Below are positions 11,596 through 21,669 of a stretch of 64,000 nucleotides of DNA, one piece after another. The position numbers and the translations under genes were made by a program. Each line of letters opens with the position of its first letter. Position 1 is the first letter of the stretch. A model generated the notes under the pieces. It had not been told where the DNA came from, did no database searches, and saw nothing but the letters and a program-made list of their open reading frames with translations. Source of the stretch: Urophycis tenuis (Eukaryota > Chordata > Actinopteri > Gadiformes > Phycidae); assembly GCA_036785325.1 (NCBI GenBank), contig JAXIVH010000042.1, forward strand, positions 910,200 to 974,199, read 5' to 3'.

Positions 11596-14500
11596 TGTGT
11601 TGTTGCAGAAGCAGCGTGTTCTGGAGCCTGGAAGCCGGCTGCCAGCCCCGCACGCCAGGGGGCTGCTCTCCACGCCGAGGGGTAAGGACGCCCTTAACAC
11701 ATGTGTGGACCAGGTAGCCAATAGGAACAGGAGGCTGGTGAAGGGCTAATGAGCAGTGTTCCACACACAGGACAACAGGGGTGCCCTGTTGAGTCCTGCT
11801 GAGGCACCCACATGCTTCCATTTACTCCATGTCTTTGGTTTGTGGTGCGTCTGTCTTTATACAGCTGTTCAGAGGAGAGGCGGGGCCAGTTGCTGTCTGG
11901 GGGCGGAGCCTTCGTCCCCATCCACCTCCTCACCTCGGGCTCCGCATCCACATGGCTCTCAGTCAAAACCCTCAGCCTCCTCTCTCCTGCCTTCTCCCCC
12001 GCAATGACCATCCGTGTCCTGGGCCCCCCCCGCCGCCCTGAACAGGTGAGCTCCACATGTTACTCAACAGGTAACCAGGAAGTAAATGTAACTAACATGA
12101 TAGTACAGTCCAGGTAACTAACATGATGGTACAGTCAGGGTTCCCACGGGTCATGGAATTTCTGGAATATCATGGAATTTCATAAAAGTTTTTCCAGTCA
12201 TGGAAAGTCATGGAATTTGACCATTTTGCATGCACAGTCATGGAATATCATGGAATTTTCTTAACAGTTGTGTAGAAGCAAAACTTGGGTGTATTTTGTT
12301 GCTTACTTTTTTGTTTGGTGTATAACAATGTTTCTTACTGATTATAGACCCTTTTACTGTTTGTAAACAATGATGACTTAGAATCTTTGCGCACGCAGCC
12401 TGGCAACAGAAGTACGGCGGAGATCAACGGCTTGTCAACCTATGCAAGGGGATTGTCAGCAAAAGATTGCGAATATTACCTTAACAAGTTGACTTTGACA
12501 AATGGTGTCCGACTTCCAGATCCGTGTGCTATTAATGAGTGGGTTGATGACGTTAGCAAGTGGCCGAATATACAGTGGCCAGATACACATATTTAGTTGA
12601 GAAACCAAGCGTGTACACCAGAGAGAAATTATGAGACTATAAGTCACTGGATGCTTACGAATATGTTGTCTGTGGTCATGTACAGGACGTCAAATAACAT
12701 GACATAGACACAGAGTTTTGTGTATTGAAATCACAAGTTCTCCCTAGTCAAAGGCAAGGACACAAGTAAATGAAACACACGTACGTGTTTGTTTACTAGA
12801 CTAGCCTGCTAGCTGCTATCCAAATCACACGATCACACACCAGCTTATCAAACGTTAGCTGCATTTGATTATTATTCTACATTGTACAGACAATCACTAA
12901 CGTAATCCGGGGAAGTCAGAGTAGATATGAAGTGGGCGCTGCAGATGCGAGCATTTTTTAAAAATTGTTTTAATTGTTTTATTTACCGTGTGTTTACAGG
13001 GCTTTCAGCCGAGAAGGGTGGTAATTTCTGACATTTACACTTAAGTTCTGCATATCTGTGGTTGTGTAAACCTTCATATAGATAAAGAACAGCTCTAGTG
13101 GTGAAGATAATCTTGTTTTCACACTTTTAAAATCTTTGTAACGTCATTTCTTTTTACGGAAGTGGTCATGGAAATTTTGTTTTTTGGGTCTGGAAAGTCA
13201 TGGAAAATCATGGAATTTTATATCTGACTTAGAGTGGGAACCCTGTAAAGTACAGGTAACAGGAAGTACATGTAACTAACATGATAGTACAATCCAGGTA
13301 ACTAACATGATAGTACAGTACAGGTAACAGGAAGTACAGGTAACTAACATGATAGTACAGTCCAGGTAACTAACATGATAGTACAGTACAGGTAACAGGA
13401 AGTACAGGTAACTAACATGATGGTACAGTACAGGTAACAGGAAGTACAGGTAACTAACATGATGGTACAGTACAGGTAACAGGAAGTACAGGTAACTAAC
13501 ATGATGGTACAGTACAGGTAACTAACATGATAGTACAGTACAGGTAACTAACATGATGGTACAGTCCAGGTAACTAACATGATGGTACAGTACAGGTAAC
13601 AGGAAGTACAGGTAACTAACATGATAGTACAGTCCAGGTAACTAACATGATAGTACAGTACAGGTAACAGGAAGTACATGTAACTAACATGATAGTACAG
13701 TACAGGTAACTAACATGATGGTACAGTCCAGGTAACTAACATGATAGTACAGTCCAGGTAACTAACATGATAGTACAGTACAGGTAACAGGAAGTACATG
13801 TAACTAACATGATGGTACAGTACAGGTAACTAACATGATGGTACAGTACAGGTAACTAACATGATAGTACAGTCCAGGTAACTAACATGATAGTACAGTC
13901 CAGGTAACTAACATGATAGTACAGTACAGGTAACAGGAAGTACATGTAACTAACATGATAGTACAGTACAGGTAACTAACATGATGGTACAGTACAGGTA
14001 ACAGGAAGTACAGGTAACTAACATGATAGTACAGTCCAGGTAACTAACATGATAGTACAGTCCAGGTAACTAACATGATAGTACAGTACAGGTAACAGGA
14101 AGTACAGGTAACTAACATGATAGTACAGTACAGGTAACTAACATGATGGTACAGTACAGGTAACAGGAAGTACAGGTAACTAACATGATAGTACAGTACA
14201 GGTAACTAACATGATAGTACAGTCCAGGTAACTAACATGATAGTACATTACAGGTAACAGGAAGTACAGGTAACTAACATGATAGTACAGTACAGGTAAC
14301 AGGAAGTACAGGTAACTAACATGATGGTACAGTACAGGTAACAGGAAGTACATGTAACTAACATGATAGTACAGTCCAGGTAACTAACATGATAGTACAG
14401 TACAGGTAACAGGAAGTACATGTAACTAACATGATAGTACAGTCCAGGTAACTAACATGATAGTACAGTACAGGTAACAGGAAGTACAGGTAACTAACAT

Positions 14501-17500
14501 GATAGTACAGTACAGGTAACTAACATGATGGTACAGTCCAGGTAACTAACATGATAGTACAGTACAGGTAACAGGAAGTACATGTAACTAACATGATAGT
14601 ACAGTCCAGGTAACTAACATGATAGTACAGTACAGGTAACAGGAAGTACAGGTAACTAACATGATAGTACAGTACAGGTAACTAACATGATGGTACAGTC
14701 CAGGTAACTAACATGATGGTACAGTCCAGGTAACTAACATGATAGTACAGTACAGGTAACAGGAAGTACATGTAACTAACATGATAGTACAGTCCAGGTA
14801 ACTAACATGATGGTACAGTACAGGTAACAGGAAGTACAGGTAACTAACATGATAGTACAGTACAGGTAACTAACATGATAGTACAGTCCAGGTAACTAAC
14901 ATGATAGTACAGTACAGGTAACAGGAAGTACAGGTAACTAACATGATGGTACAGTACAGGTAACAGGAAGTACAGGTAACTAACATGATAGTACAGTCCA
15001 GGTAACTAACATGATAGTACATTACAGGTAACAGGAAGTACAGGTAACTAACATGATAGTACAGTACAGGTAACAGGAAGTACAGGTAACTAACATGATG
15101 GTACAGTACAGGTAACAGGAAGTACAGGTAACTAACATGATAGTACAGTACAGGTAACTAACATGATAGTACAGTCCAGGTAACTAACATGATAGTACAG
15201 TACAGGTAACAGGAAGTACAGGTAACTAACATGATGGTACAGTACAGGTAACAGGAAGTACAGGTAACTAACATGATAGTACAGTCCAGGTAACTAACAT
15301 GATAGTACATTACAGGTAACAGGAAGTACAGGTAACTAACATGATAGTACAGTACAGGTAACAGGAAGTACAGGTAACTAACATGATGGTACAGTACAGG
15401 TAACTAACATGATAGTACAGTACAGGTAACAGGAAGCACAGGTAACTAACATGATGGTACAGTACAGGTAACTAACATGATAGTACAGTACAGGTAACTA
15501 ACATGATAGTACGTTCCAGGTAACTAACATGATGGTACAGTACATGTTAGAGGAAGTACAGGTAACTAACATGATGGTACAGTACAGGTAACATGATAGT
15601 ACAGTACAAGTAACAGGAAGTACAGGTGACTAACATGATAGTATTGGTAACTAGCCTTAAACTAGCACAGCTGGCTGATATGAAACTGCAGTACAGCTGG
15701 CTGATATGAAACTGCAGTACAGCTGGCTGACGTGAAACTGCAGTACAGCTGGCTGACGTGAAACTGCAGTACAGCTGGCTGACGTGAAACTGCAGTACAG
15801 CTGGCTGATATGAAACTGCAGTACAGCTGGCTGACGTGAAACTGCAGGAGAGCTGGCTGACGTGAAACTGCAGGAGAGCTGGCTGACGTGAAACTGCCTT
15901 CCCTCCATGTGACAGCCTGTGGCGAGGGGTTCTCCAGCTCCTACAGTGAGGGCTTCAGCTCCAGACGGAGCTGTCGGGGCGGTTCTGGGACCAGACAAGC
16001 TGCAGGTGGTGCTGTTCGCTCTATGTAGCGGGCTGCCCCAGGCTAGCCAGCGGTACAAGATGGACCCGGCTGTGATCGAGTCCTGGGTTCTACAGAGAGA
16101 ACAAGACCTGGAACACAGAACGTGGAGCTGGGACACAGAACCAGTAGCTGAATGGGTTCTGATACAGAGAGAAAAACAGGTAACCCACTAATGGACTTGG
16201 TTCTGATACAGAGAACAGGTAACCTACTTATGGACAGAGAGACATCTCTCACTGCATTAAACAATCTCTCCCACCTCTGGCTATCTCTCTGTCTCTCCCT
16301 CTCCCCTTCCCTCTCTCTCTCTCCCCCTCCCTCCCCCCTGTCTCCCTCTAGTTAGTGGTGCAGGAGTCGTCCCTGCTCCAGGTGGGGGTGGAGGTGCTGG
16401 GGGGGGTGCAGTATGGATGGGGGGGTCTCCATGGGTGGGCTGTGGACCTCATGCTCCACCACCAGCTGAGCCTGCAACACGCCATCCAATCACACGCCAG
16501 CCCCCGGCCGCTCCCCTTTACCCACAAAACCATGCGCTTCCTCAGGCAGCTCAACACACAGGTAACACACACAGGTAACACACACAGGTAGCACACACAG
16601 GTAACACACACAGGTAACACACAGGTAACACACACAGGTAGCACACACAGGTAACACACACAAGTAACACACACAGGTAACACACAGGTAACACACACAG
16701 GTAACACACACAGGTAACACACACAGGTAACACAGAGGTAACACACACAGGTAACACACACAGGTAACACACACAAGTAACACACACAGGTAACACACAG
16801 GTAACACACACAGGTAGCACACACAGGTAACACACACAAGTAACACACACAGGTAACACACACAGGTAACACACAGGTAACACACATGGGTAACACAGAG
16901 GTAACACACACAGGTAACACACAGGTAACACACACAAGTAACACACACAGGTAACACACAGGTAACACACATAGGTAACACACACAGGTAACACACACAG
17001 GTAACACACACAGGTAACACACACAGGTAGCACACACAGGTAACACACACAAGTAACACACACAGGTAACACACAGGTAACACACACAGGTAACACACAG
17101 GTAACACACACAGGTTACACACAGGTAACACACACAAGTAACACACACAGGTAACACACAGGTAACACACAGGTAACACACACAGGTAACACACAGGTAA
17201 CACACACAAGTAACACACACAGGTAACACACAGGTAACACACAGGTAACACACACAGGTAACACACAGGTAACACACACAGGTAACACACAGGTAACACA
17301 CATAGGTAACACACAGGTAACACACACAGGTAACACACACAGGTAGCAAAACCATGCGCTTCCTCAGGCAGCTCAACACACAGGTAACACACACAGGTAA
17401 CACACACAGGTAACACACACAGGTAGCACACACAGGTAACACACACAGGTAACACACAGGTAACACACACAGGTAGCACACACAGGTAACACACACAAGT

Positions 17501-20474
17501 AACACACACAGGTAACACACAGGTAACACACACAGGTAACACACACAGGTAACACACACAGGTAACACACACAAGTAACACACACAGGTAACACACAGGT
17601 AACACACACAGGTAGCACACACAGGTAACACACACAAGTAACACACACAGGTAACTCACACAGGTAACACACAGGTAACACACATGGGTAACACAGAGGT
17701 AACACACACAGGTAACACACAGGTAACACACACAAGTAACACACACAGGTAACACACATAGGTAACACACACAGGTAACACACACAGGTAACACACACAG
17801 GTAGCACACACAGGTAACACACACAAGTAACACACACAGGTAACACACAGGTAACACACACAGGTAACACACAGGTAACACACACAGGTAACACACAGGT
17901 AACACACACAAGTAACACACACAGGTAACACACAGGTAACACACACAGGTAACACACAGGTAACACACACAAGTAACACACACAGGTAACACACAGGTAA
18001 CACACATAGGTAACACACAGGTAACACACACAGGTAACACACAGGTAACACACACAGGTAACACACAGGTAACACACATAGGTAACACACATAGGTAACA
18101 CACACAGGTAACACACACAGGTAGCACACACAGGTAACACACACAAGTAACACACACAGGTAACACACACAGGTAACACACACAGGTAACACACAGGTAA
18201 CACACACAGGTAACACACAGGTAACACACAGGTAACACACAGGTAACACACACAAGTAACACACACAGGTAACACACAGGTAACACACATAGGTAACACA
18301 CAGGTAACACACACAGGTAACACACACAAGTAACACACACAGGTAGCACACACAGGTAACACACACAAGTAACACACACAGGTAACACACACAGGTAACA
18401 CACACAGGTAAAACACAGGTAACACACACAGGTAACACACATAGGTAGCACACACAGGTAACACACACAGGTAAAACAGGTAACACACACAGGTAACACA
18501 CACACGGCTGCTCTGCTAGCCGTTCGCTAGCTGCTCTGCTAGCTGCTTGCTATCTGCTCTGTTGGCTGCTCTGCTAGCCGTTTTCTAGCTGCTTGCTATC
18601 TGCTCTGTTGGCTACTCTGCTAAGTGTTTGCAAGCTGCTCTGTTAGCTCTTTGCTAGCTGCTGTGACAGCTGTTCTCTGGTGTCTAGGTGCGGACCTACC
18701 AGCCCAGCTTGATGGGCTGCATGGACGAGCTGTCGGTGTTCTTTGACCGTAGTGGTCGGAGGAGTGGGCTGGCCTTGCAGCTGTTTGGGCGTAGCGAGAG
18801 CCGGCGGTGTGATGTGGTGCTGGGCGGCCTGGCTGACGGAACCTTCCTGAAGCCTGCACTGTTCTTCAAGGGCCCGGAGCCCCGCCTCCCCCACGACTTC
18901 CCTGACAACGTGCTTCTGGAGGCCCGGCCCGAGGGCTTCACAGACGAGCAGCGCCTGCAGCTCTGGTTCAACAAGGTCTGTTAGCCTGGCGCTAGTCAAC
19001 CTGCTTCAACAAGGTCTGTTAGCCTGGCGCTAGTCAACCTGCTTCAACAAGGTCTGCTAGCCTGGCGCTAGTCAACCTGCTTCAACAAGGTCTGTTAGCC
19101 TGGCGCTAGTCAACCTGCTTCAACAAGGTCTGTTAGCCTGGCGCTAGTCAACCTGCTTCAACAAGGTCTGTTAGCCTGGCGCTAGTCAACCTGCTTCAAC
19201 AAGGTCTGTTAGCCTGGCGCTAGTCAACCTGCTTCAACAAGGTCTGTTAGCCTGGCGCTAGTCAACCTGCTTCAACAAGGTCTGTTAGCCTGGCGCTAGT
19301 CAACCTGCTTCAACAAGGTCTGTTAGCCTGGCGCTAGTCAACCTGCTTCAACAAGGTCTGTTAGCCTGGCGCTAGTCAACCTGCTTCAACAAGGTCTGTT
19401 AGCCTGGCGCTAGTCAACCTGCTTCAACAAGGTCTGCTAGCCTGGCGCTACTCAACCTGGTTCAACAAGGTCTGCTAGCTTGGCGCTAGTCAACCTGCTT
19501 CAACAAGGTCTGTTAGCTCTGTGCTACACGGTCTTGTGCTAGCTAGTAGTGTGTGTGTGTGCTTTCCTCAGGTGTGGCAGCCCCTAGTGGAGAGGGCGTC
19601 TGGCGTCAGCTTGCTACTGATGGACAAGCACCGTGGCCACGAGGGGCCGGAGTTCCACAGGGCCCTGGGGGTTTACTCCACCCTCTCTGCCATCATCCCC
19701 ATGGGCTGTTCCGCACACCTGCAGCCCCTGGACGCCTGCGTTACCCCCGTGGTCCGAGAGTTCCTACAGGTAACCGTGGCAACCTACCTACCTGGTCCAG
19801 ACCTCCCTGGTCCACGCTAATCTGGTCTGCCTGTGTTTTGTCTTTCTGTCTGTAGGCACGTTGGAGTCAGCTGGAGACAGGAGGAGGTCTAGAGGAGGAG
19901 CAGGGAGGAGGAGGTCTGGGGCTGGAGGAGCTAGCCCTCACCCTGGCCTGCTGGCTCAGTGAGGTGGCCTCCACCCTGGACCAGATGCCCCATGTCCTCA
20001 CCAGGTAGGCCGCTCAACGTTAGCCTCAACCTGATGGTGTCCCCGCCCATGATGGGTCTGACACACTAGCCAGGTGTGTGTTAACTTCTGTGCATGTTAC
20101 CTATCCATCTTTGTGCCAGCATGCTAGTATCTTAGCTAGCCAGCTGTGTGTTAGCTTTTGTTCTAGACAGTGCTAGTGTGTTAACTTGTTAGCTTGCCAT
20201 CTGTGTGCTCACTAGCTTGATAGCATCTTGATAGCATCTTGTGTGCAAGCATGTTAGCATCTTAGCTAGCCAGAAGTGTGTTATCAGCTGTGTGCTATCT
20301 AATTTCTAATTTCATATCTTGTTCCCATGGCAATGCCTTAGGTCTTTCTCTTCGGTCTCTAGCACGTCCCAGAAGAGGGAGGGGCAAGGCCAGATGATCA
20401 GAGCCCTGGTAGAGAGCCTGATTGGCCAGCAGGGAGAGAAGATGGAAGACGAGGGAGGAGAGGTGGAGGTCTGA
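1040..20474 (+). CDS. pogz: pogz: pogo transposable element-derived zinc-finger protein (5' end missing)
   Basis: POGZ is a nuclear HP1-binding regulator of chromatin and mitosis. Exons read: ?1040-1194, 1290-1433, 1702-1790, 1899-2047, 3200-3385, 5990-6141, 6621-6721, 8763-8909, 9270-9404, 9543-9614, 10813-10871, 10978-11103, 11184-11243, 11381-11490, 11609-11681, 11865-12045, 15916-16179, 16352-16561, 18688-18975, 19572-19769, 19856-20004, 20342-20474 (TGA 20472-20474). Splice phases agree at every junction from 1194 on, giving 1009 codons from 1290 including the stop. Features in order: a degenerate finger CSQCG (1702 exon); the FYYGTD segment and a CISCK finger (3200); C2H2 fingers CSFCYRRF, CKICELSF, CQVCGYRS, CLYCLKV and CDRCRLYF; the HP1-binding finger CVECL/CSGCK with SRAYANHM (10978); CESCGFS (11381); a CENP-B-type HTH (15916-16561); and a pogo DDE domain with acidic triad positions MDE (18688), LMDKH and QPLD (19572). 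The protein ends soon after this domain. The first exon and the 11609 exon are the least certain. Upstream exons are outside the window or lost among repeats. Confidence 0.95.
2048..3121. repeat. 39-bp minisatellite starting at a pogz 5' splice site
   Basis: About 27 copies of a 39-bp unit begin exactly at the donor of the exon ending at 2047; each unit starts GTACCAGTCTGGCCC and ends CTCTAACCA. Units differ mainly at G/A in the CTGGCCC/CTAGCCC position and at TCT/ACA. Because 39 is a multiple of three, the exon's frame runs on through the whole array to a stop at 3120-3122 (13-residue repeat YQSGPVPSTDSNQ). The next exon acceptor at 3199 has matching phase, so I treat the array as intronic. 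Confidence 0.9.
3440..3889. repeat. minisatellite (CTACATGACTGGACATCTTATCCTGGGATAGTC family), left part
   Basis: Units of about 28 and 33 bp alternate (with or without TGGAC) in the pogz intron between exons ending at 3385 and starting at 5990. The array is broken by the LINE at 3890-5777 and resumes at 5778-5853. Confidence 0.9.
3890..5777 (-). mobile_element. 5'-truncated L2-like LINE with defective reverse transcriptase
   Basis: On the minus strand, 5688-4132 is one long open frame for a non-LTR reverse transcriptase: SGFRPHHSTETAL, GVPQGSVLGP, the catalytic CYADDTQLYLS box, then the LHWLPI/RI.FK region and WNSLP. The palm motif A segment (normally carrying the first catalytic aspartate) is missing: the frame passes from GSLS straight to HTILLDRLAA near 5150-5200, so the enzyme cannot be active. 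There is no endonuclease domain (5' truncation). The 3' end is a TAATAATAA tail at 3890-3902. The element is flanked by a 10-bp direct repeat GACATCTTAT (3880-3889 and 5778-5787), a target-site duplication inside a minisatellite in a pogz intron. Confidence 0.92.
5778..5853. repeat. minisatellite, right part after LINE insertion
   Basis: Two further copies of the same unit as at 3440-3889, ending at CATCTTATCGATGC. They show that the LINE inserted into a pre-existing array. Confidence 0.9.
6142..6620. repeat. 29-bp minisatellite copying a pogz 3' splice site
   Basis: About 16 units fill the whole intron between exons ending at 6141 and starting at 6621. The unit contains TGTGTTCCAG followed by TAGTGTGTAA; the true acceptor is TGTGTTCCAG and the exon begins TAGTGTGTAAGATATGTGAG. 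Each unit thus carries a copy of the acceptor plus about 10-15 exon bases. A few units carry truncated variants. Confidence 0.93.
6722..8762. repeat. ~27-bp minisatellite copying a pogz 3' splice site
   Basis: About 75 units of GTGTGTAATGTGTGTGTCATGTCTCAG and variants (TTTCAG for CTCAG, AGTG for AATG, 25 to 31 bp). The array fills the whole intron between the exon ending 6721 (TGTCAG/GTCTGTG) and the exon starting 8763 (CATGTCTCAG/GTGTGTGGG). Every unit carries TCAG/GTGTGTG, identical to the real acceptor with the first 7 exon bases. A larger duplication is also visible: 7085-7440 is nearly repeated at 7515-7860. Confidence 0.93.
9001..9269. repeat. minisatellite (GTACTGATGACCCCTGTGTG) in short pogz intron
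   Basis: Alternating units of TAGTACTGATGACCCCTGTG and TGTGTGTAGCAGTACTGATGACCCC fill the intron up to the acceptor TGTGTGTAG/AGGAGG at 9269. The TGTGTAG in the array resembles the acceptor, but the match to exon bases is weaker than in the neighbouring introns. Confidence 0.85.
9470..9531. repeat. (GT)n microsatellite
   Basis: About 30 GT dinucleotides in the short intron upstream of the pogz exon starting 9543; the repeat sits directly before the pyrimidine tract CTGCCTCTGCAG. Confidence 0.97.
9650..10812. repeat. 29-bp minisatellite copying a pogz 3' splice site
   Basis: About 40 very uniform copies of a 29-bp unit that starts GTGATAGTCTGTATC and ends ATGATGTGTTCCAG. The real acceptor is GTGTTCCAG, and the exon starting 10813 begins GTGATAGGC. 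Each unit therefore reproduces the acceptor plus the first 7 exon bases. Variation is limited to GTAATAG/GTGATAG at the left end and TCT/TTT. Confidence 0.94.
11498..11591. repeat. (CA)n microsatellite
   Basis: An interrupted CA repeat in the intron between pogz exons ending 11490 and starting 11609, beginning 7 bases after the donor. Confidence 0.95.
12136..13245 (+). mobile_element. degraded DNA transposon with CAGGGTTCCCAC inverted ends (ISL2EU/YqaJ-like)
   Basis: The element is bounded by perfect 12-bp terminal inverted repeats, CAGGGTTCCCAC (12136-12147) and GTGGGAACCCTG (13234-13245). Both ends carry subterminal direct repeats of TCATGGAA(T/A). An internal relic frame near 12387-12596 reads STYARGLSAKDCEYY, KLTLTNGVRLPDP and DVSKWPNIQWPD, then a stop, then remnants of VYTRE and YKSLDAYEYV in the same region. 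From memory this pattern is typical of the N-terminal part of YqaJ-nuclease transposons of the ISL2EU type; I am less sure of the family than of the transposon structure. It lies within a tandem array in a pogz intron. Confidence 0.75.
13246..15655. repeat. minisatellite (CAGGTAACTAACATGATAGTACAGT family) in pogz intron
   Basis: Composite units mix a ~26-bp block (CAGGTAACTAACATGATAGTACAGT) and a ~15-bp block (CAGGTAACAGGAAGTA); about 90 blocks in all. Seeds of the same sequence lie at 12060-12135, left of the transposon at 12136. Each block carries CAGGTAAC, a near-consensus 5' splice site. The real donor at 12045 is AACAG/GTGAGC, and a nearby TCAACAGGTAACCAGGAAGT (12064) looks like the founder. 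Confidence 0.92.
15660..15900. repeat. 27-bp minisatellite upstream of pogz exon 15916
   Basis: Nine copies of CAGCTGGCTGACGTGAAACTG plus a short linker, with TATG/CGTG variation. The array ends 15 bases before the acceptor CCATGTGACAG at 15915. It supplies many CTG/CAG elements but not the acceptor itself. Confidence 0.92.
16140..16232. repeat. two-copy duplication spanning a pogz 5' splice site
   Basis: The exon end GGTTCTGATACAGAGAGAAAAACAG/GTAACC is followed about 46 bp later by a diverged second copy, GGTTCTGATACAGAGAACAG/GTAACC. The duplicated block contains the last ~25 exon bases and the donor, so a second potential donor exists at about 16217. Confidence 0.85.
16562..18505. repeat. 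minisatellite (AGGTAACACACAC) copying a pogz 5' splice site
   Basis: About 150 copies of 10- to 12-bp units (ACACAGGTAACAC, with AAGTAAC and GGTAGCAC variants) start right at the donor CTCAACACACAG/GTAACACAC of the exon ending 16561. At 17347-17383 the array contains a 37-bp exact copy of the end of that exon (from CAAAACCATGCGC to AACACACAG), which marks a block duplication of about 820 bp that took exon sequence with it. Confidence 0.94.
18506..18687. other. CTGCT/GCTAGC-rich intron end
   Basis: Degenerate short repeats of GCTGCTCTGCTAGC and TTGCTAGCTGC lie between the CA-rich array and the acceptor GTGTCTAG at 18687. No gene is seen. Confidence 0.6.
18976..19512. repeat. 38-bp minisatellite copying a pogz 5' splice site
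   Basis: About 14 near-identical units start GTCTGTTAGCCTGGCGCTAG and end TCAACCTGCTTCAACAAG. The exon ends CTGGTTCAACAAG/GTCTGTTAG, so each unit includes the last 9 exon bases and the donor. The frame meets a stop (TAG) within 9 bases of every donor copy. Confidence 0.95.
20005..20341. other. last pogz intron, GCTAGC/GTGTGTTAG rich
   Basis: Loosely repeated words (TTAGCTAGCCAG, GTGTGTTA) without a regular array. The intron ends TGCCTTAG at 20341. Confidence 0.6.
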
Positions 20475-20673
20475 TTGGACAACGTGAGGAGATGAAGAGT
20501 TATCCTAGAAATGAAGGATTGGTCTGCTGCAGCCTCATTTTCAATGTTTTGAATGATTACTGTTACATATATTATGCTACTACATGTCTACCGAGCATGA
20601 CGTCATAGTGACATGTACCCCAGGACTGTGTCAATATACTTTCATGTTCTTTTTCTAACTGAAATCGTTTCTT

Positions 20674-20679
20674 AATAAA
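20674..20679 (+). terminator. pogz polyadenylation signal AATAAA
   Basis: AATAAA lies 200 bases after the pogz stop codon, followed by a GT-rich stretch (TGTTGTTCC, GGTGGTTCTGGT). This fits a short 3' UTR. Confidence 0.8.
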
Positions 20680-20699
20680 CTGATCAATCAGACAGAGCT

Positions 20700-21125
20700 G
20701 TTGTTCCATACAACCCTGGTGGTTCTGGTCACGTCGTGTGTGTGGGCTCTGTTCCTGAGCACTACAGCGGGCCAGCCGGGACCCTCAAGGCCAGACATGG
20801 CTTGAGGTGGAGGCCTGTTGACATGTTAGACTGAACACCACTGTCAGTGTGGGTGTGTGTTGAGTGGTTGGTCAGTCTGGAGGGTGTGACAGAGCAGAGA
20901 AATGAACCTTGAACCTTCGGCTCAGCTCTGTTTGTGTTCTGGTCCTGTTTTGTTATGTTGGGGTTGACTCGGGTCGAGTTGACAGAACTGAGGTCCAAGG
21001 TCAGGGTTTCGCTGGAGAAGAGCTTCCTAGAACATCCTAAAACCACCTCCTGTTGAAGCTTCTAGAACTCACAATATTGGAGAGAGCTGTCTCCACCCCC
21101 TCCTCCCCAGACGGGACCTATGAGG
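20700..21125. other. intergenic, no feature recognised
   Basis: Unique-looking sequence between the pogz poly(A) region and the minisatellite at 21126. Short open frames here show no recognisable domain. Confidence 0.5.
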
Positions 21126-21622
21126 TTCATGGAAGAACGACCTGAACCAACTAAAACCAACTGAACTGAACGACCTGAACCAACTGGACTGAACGACCTG
21201 AACCAACTAAAACCAACTGAACTGAACGACCTGAACCAACTGGACTGAACGACCTGAACCAACTAAACCAACTGAACTGAACGACCTGAACCAATTGGAC
21301 TGAACGACCTGAACCAACTAAACCAACTGAACTGAACGACCTAAACCAACTGGACTGAATGACCTTAACCAACTAAACCAACTGAACTGAACGACCTGAA
21401 CCGACTGAACCAACTGGACTGAATGACCTTAACCAACTAAACCAACTGAACTGAACGACCTGAACCGACTGAAACAACTGGACTGAATGACCTGAACCAA
21501 CTAAACCAACTGAACTGAACAACCTGAACCGACTGGACTGAATGACCTGAACCAACTAAACCAACTGAACTGAAGGACCTGAACCAACTGAACTGAACGA
21601 CCTGAACCAACTGAACAAACAT
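21126..21622. repeat. minisatellite (ACTGAACGACCTGAACCAA)
   Basis: Irregular units of 18 to 60 bp built from CTGAACGACCTGAACCAACT and GGACTGAATGACC. It is intergenic, downstream of pogz. Confidence 0.92.
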
Positions 21623-21669
21623 GAGTGCAAGCCTGCCCGTACCTCTCTTGTTTACTAGAACCCTCTATG

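Noticed and set aside
12387..12596. Possible small host gene of 69 codons
   Set aside because: It lies between the inverted ends of a DNA transposon and matches the start of its transposon protein; it ends in a premature stop with homologous sequence continuing afterwards.
16490..18505. Very long minus-strand open frames rich in Cys, Tyr, Leu and Val (up to 671 codons)
   Set aside because: They are translations of the AGGTAACACACAC array; no start context, domain or splice logic, and all phases of the repeat are open.
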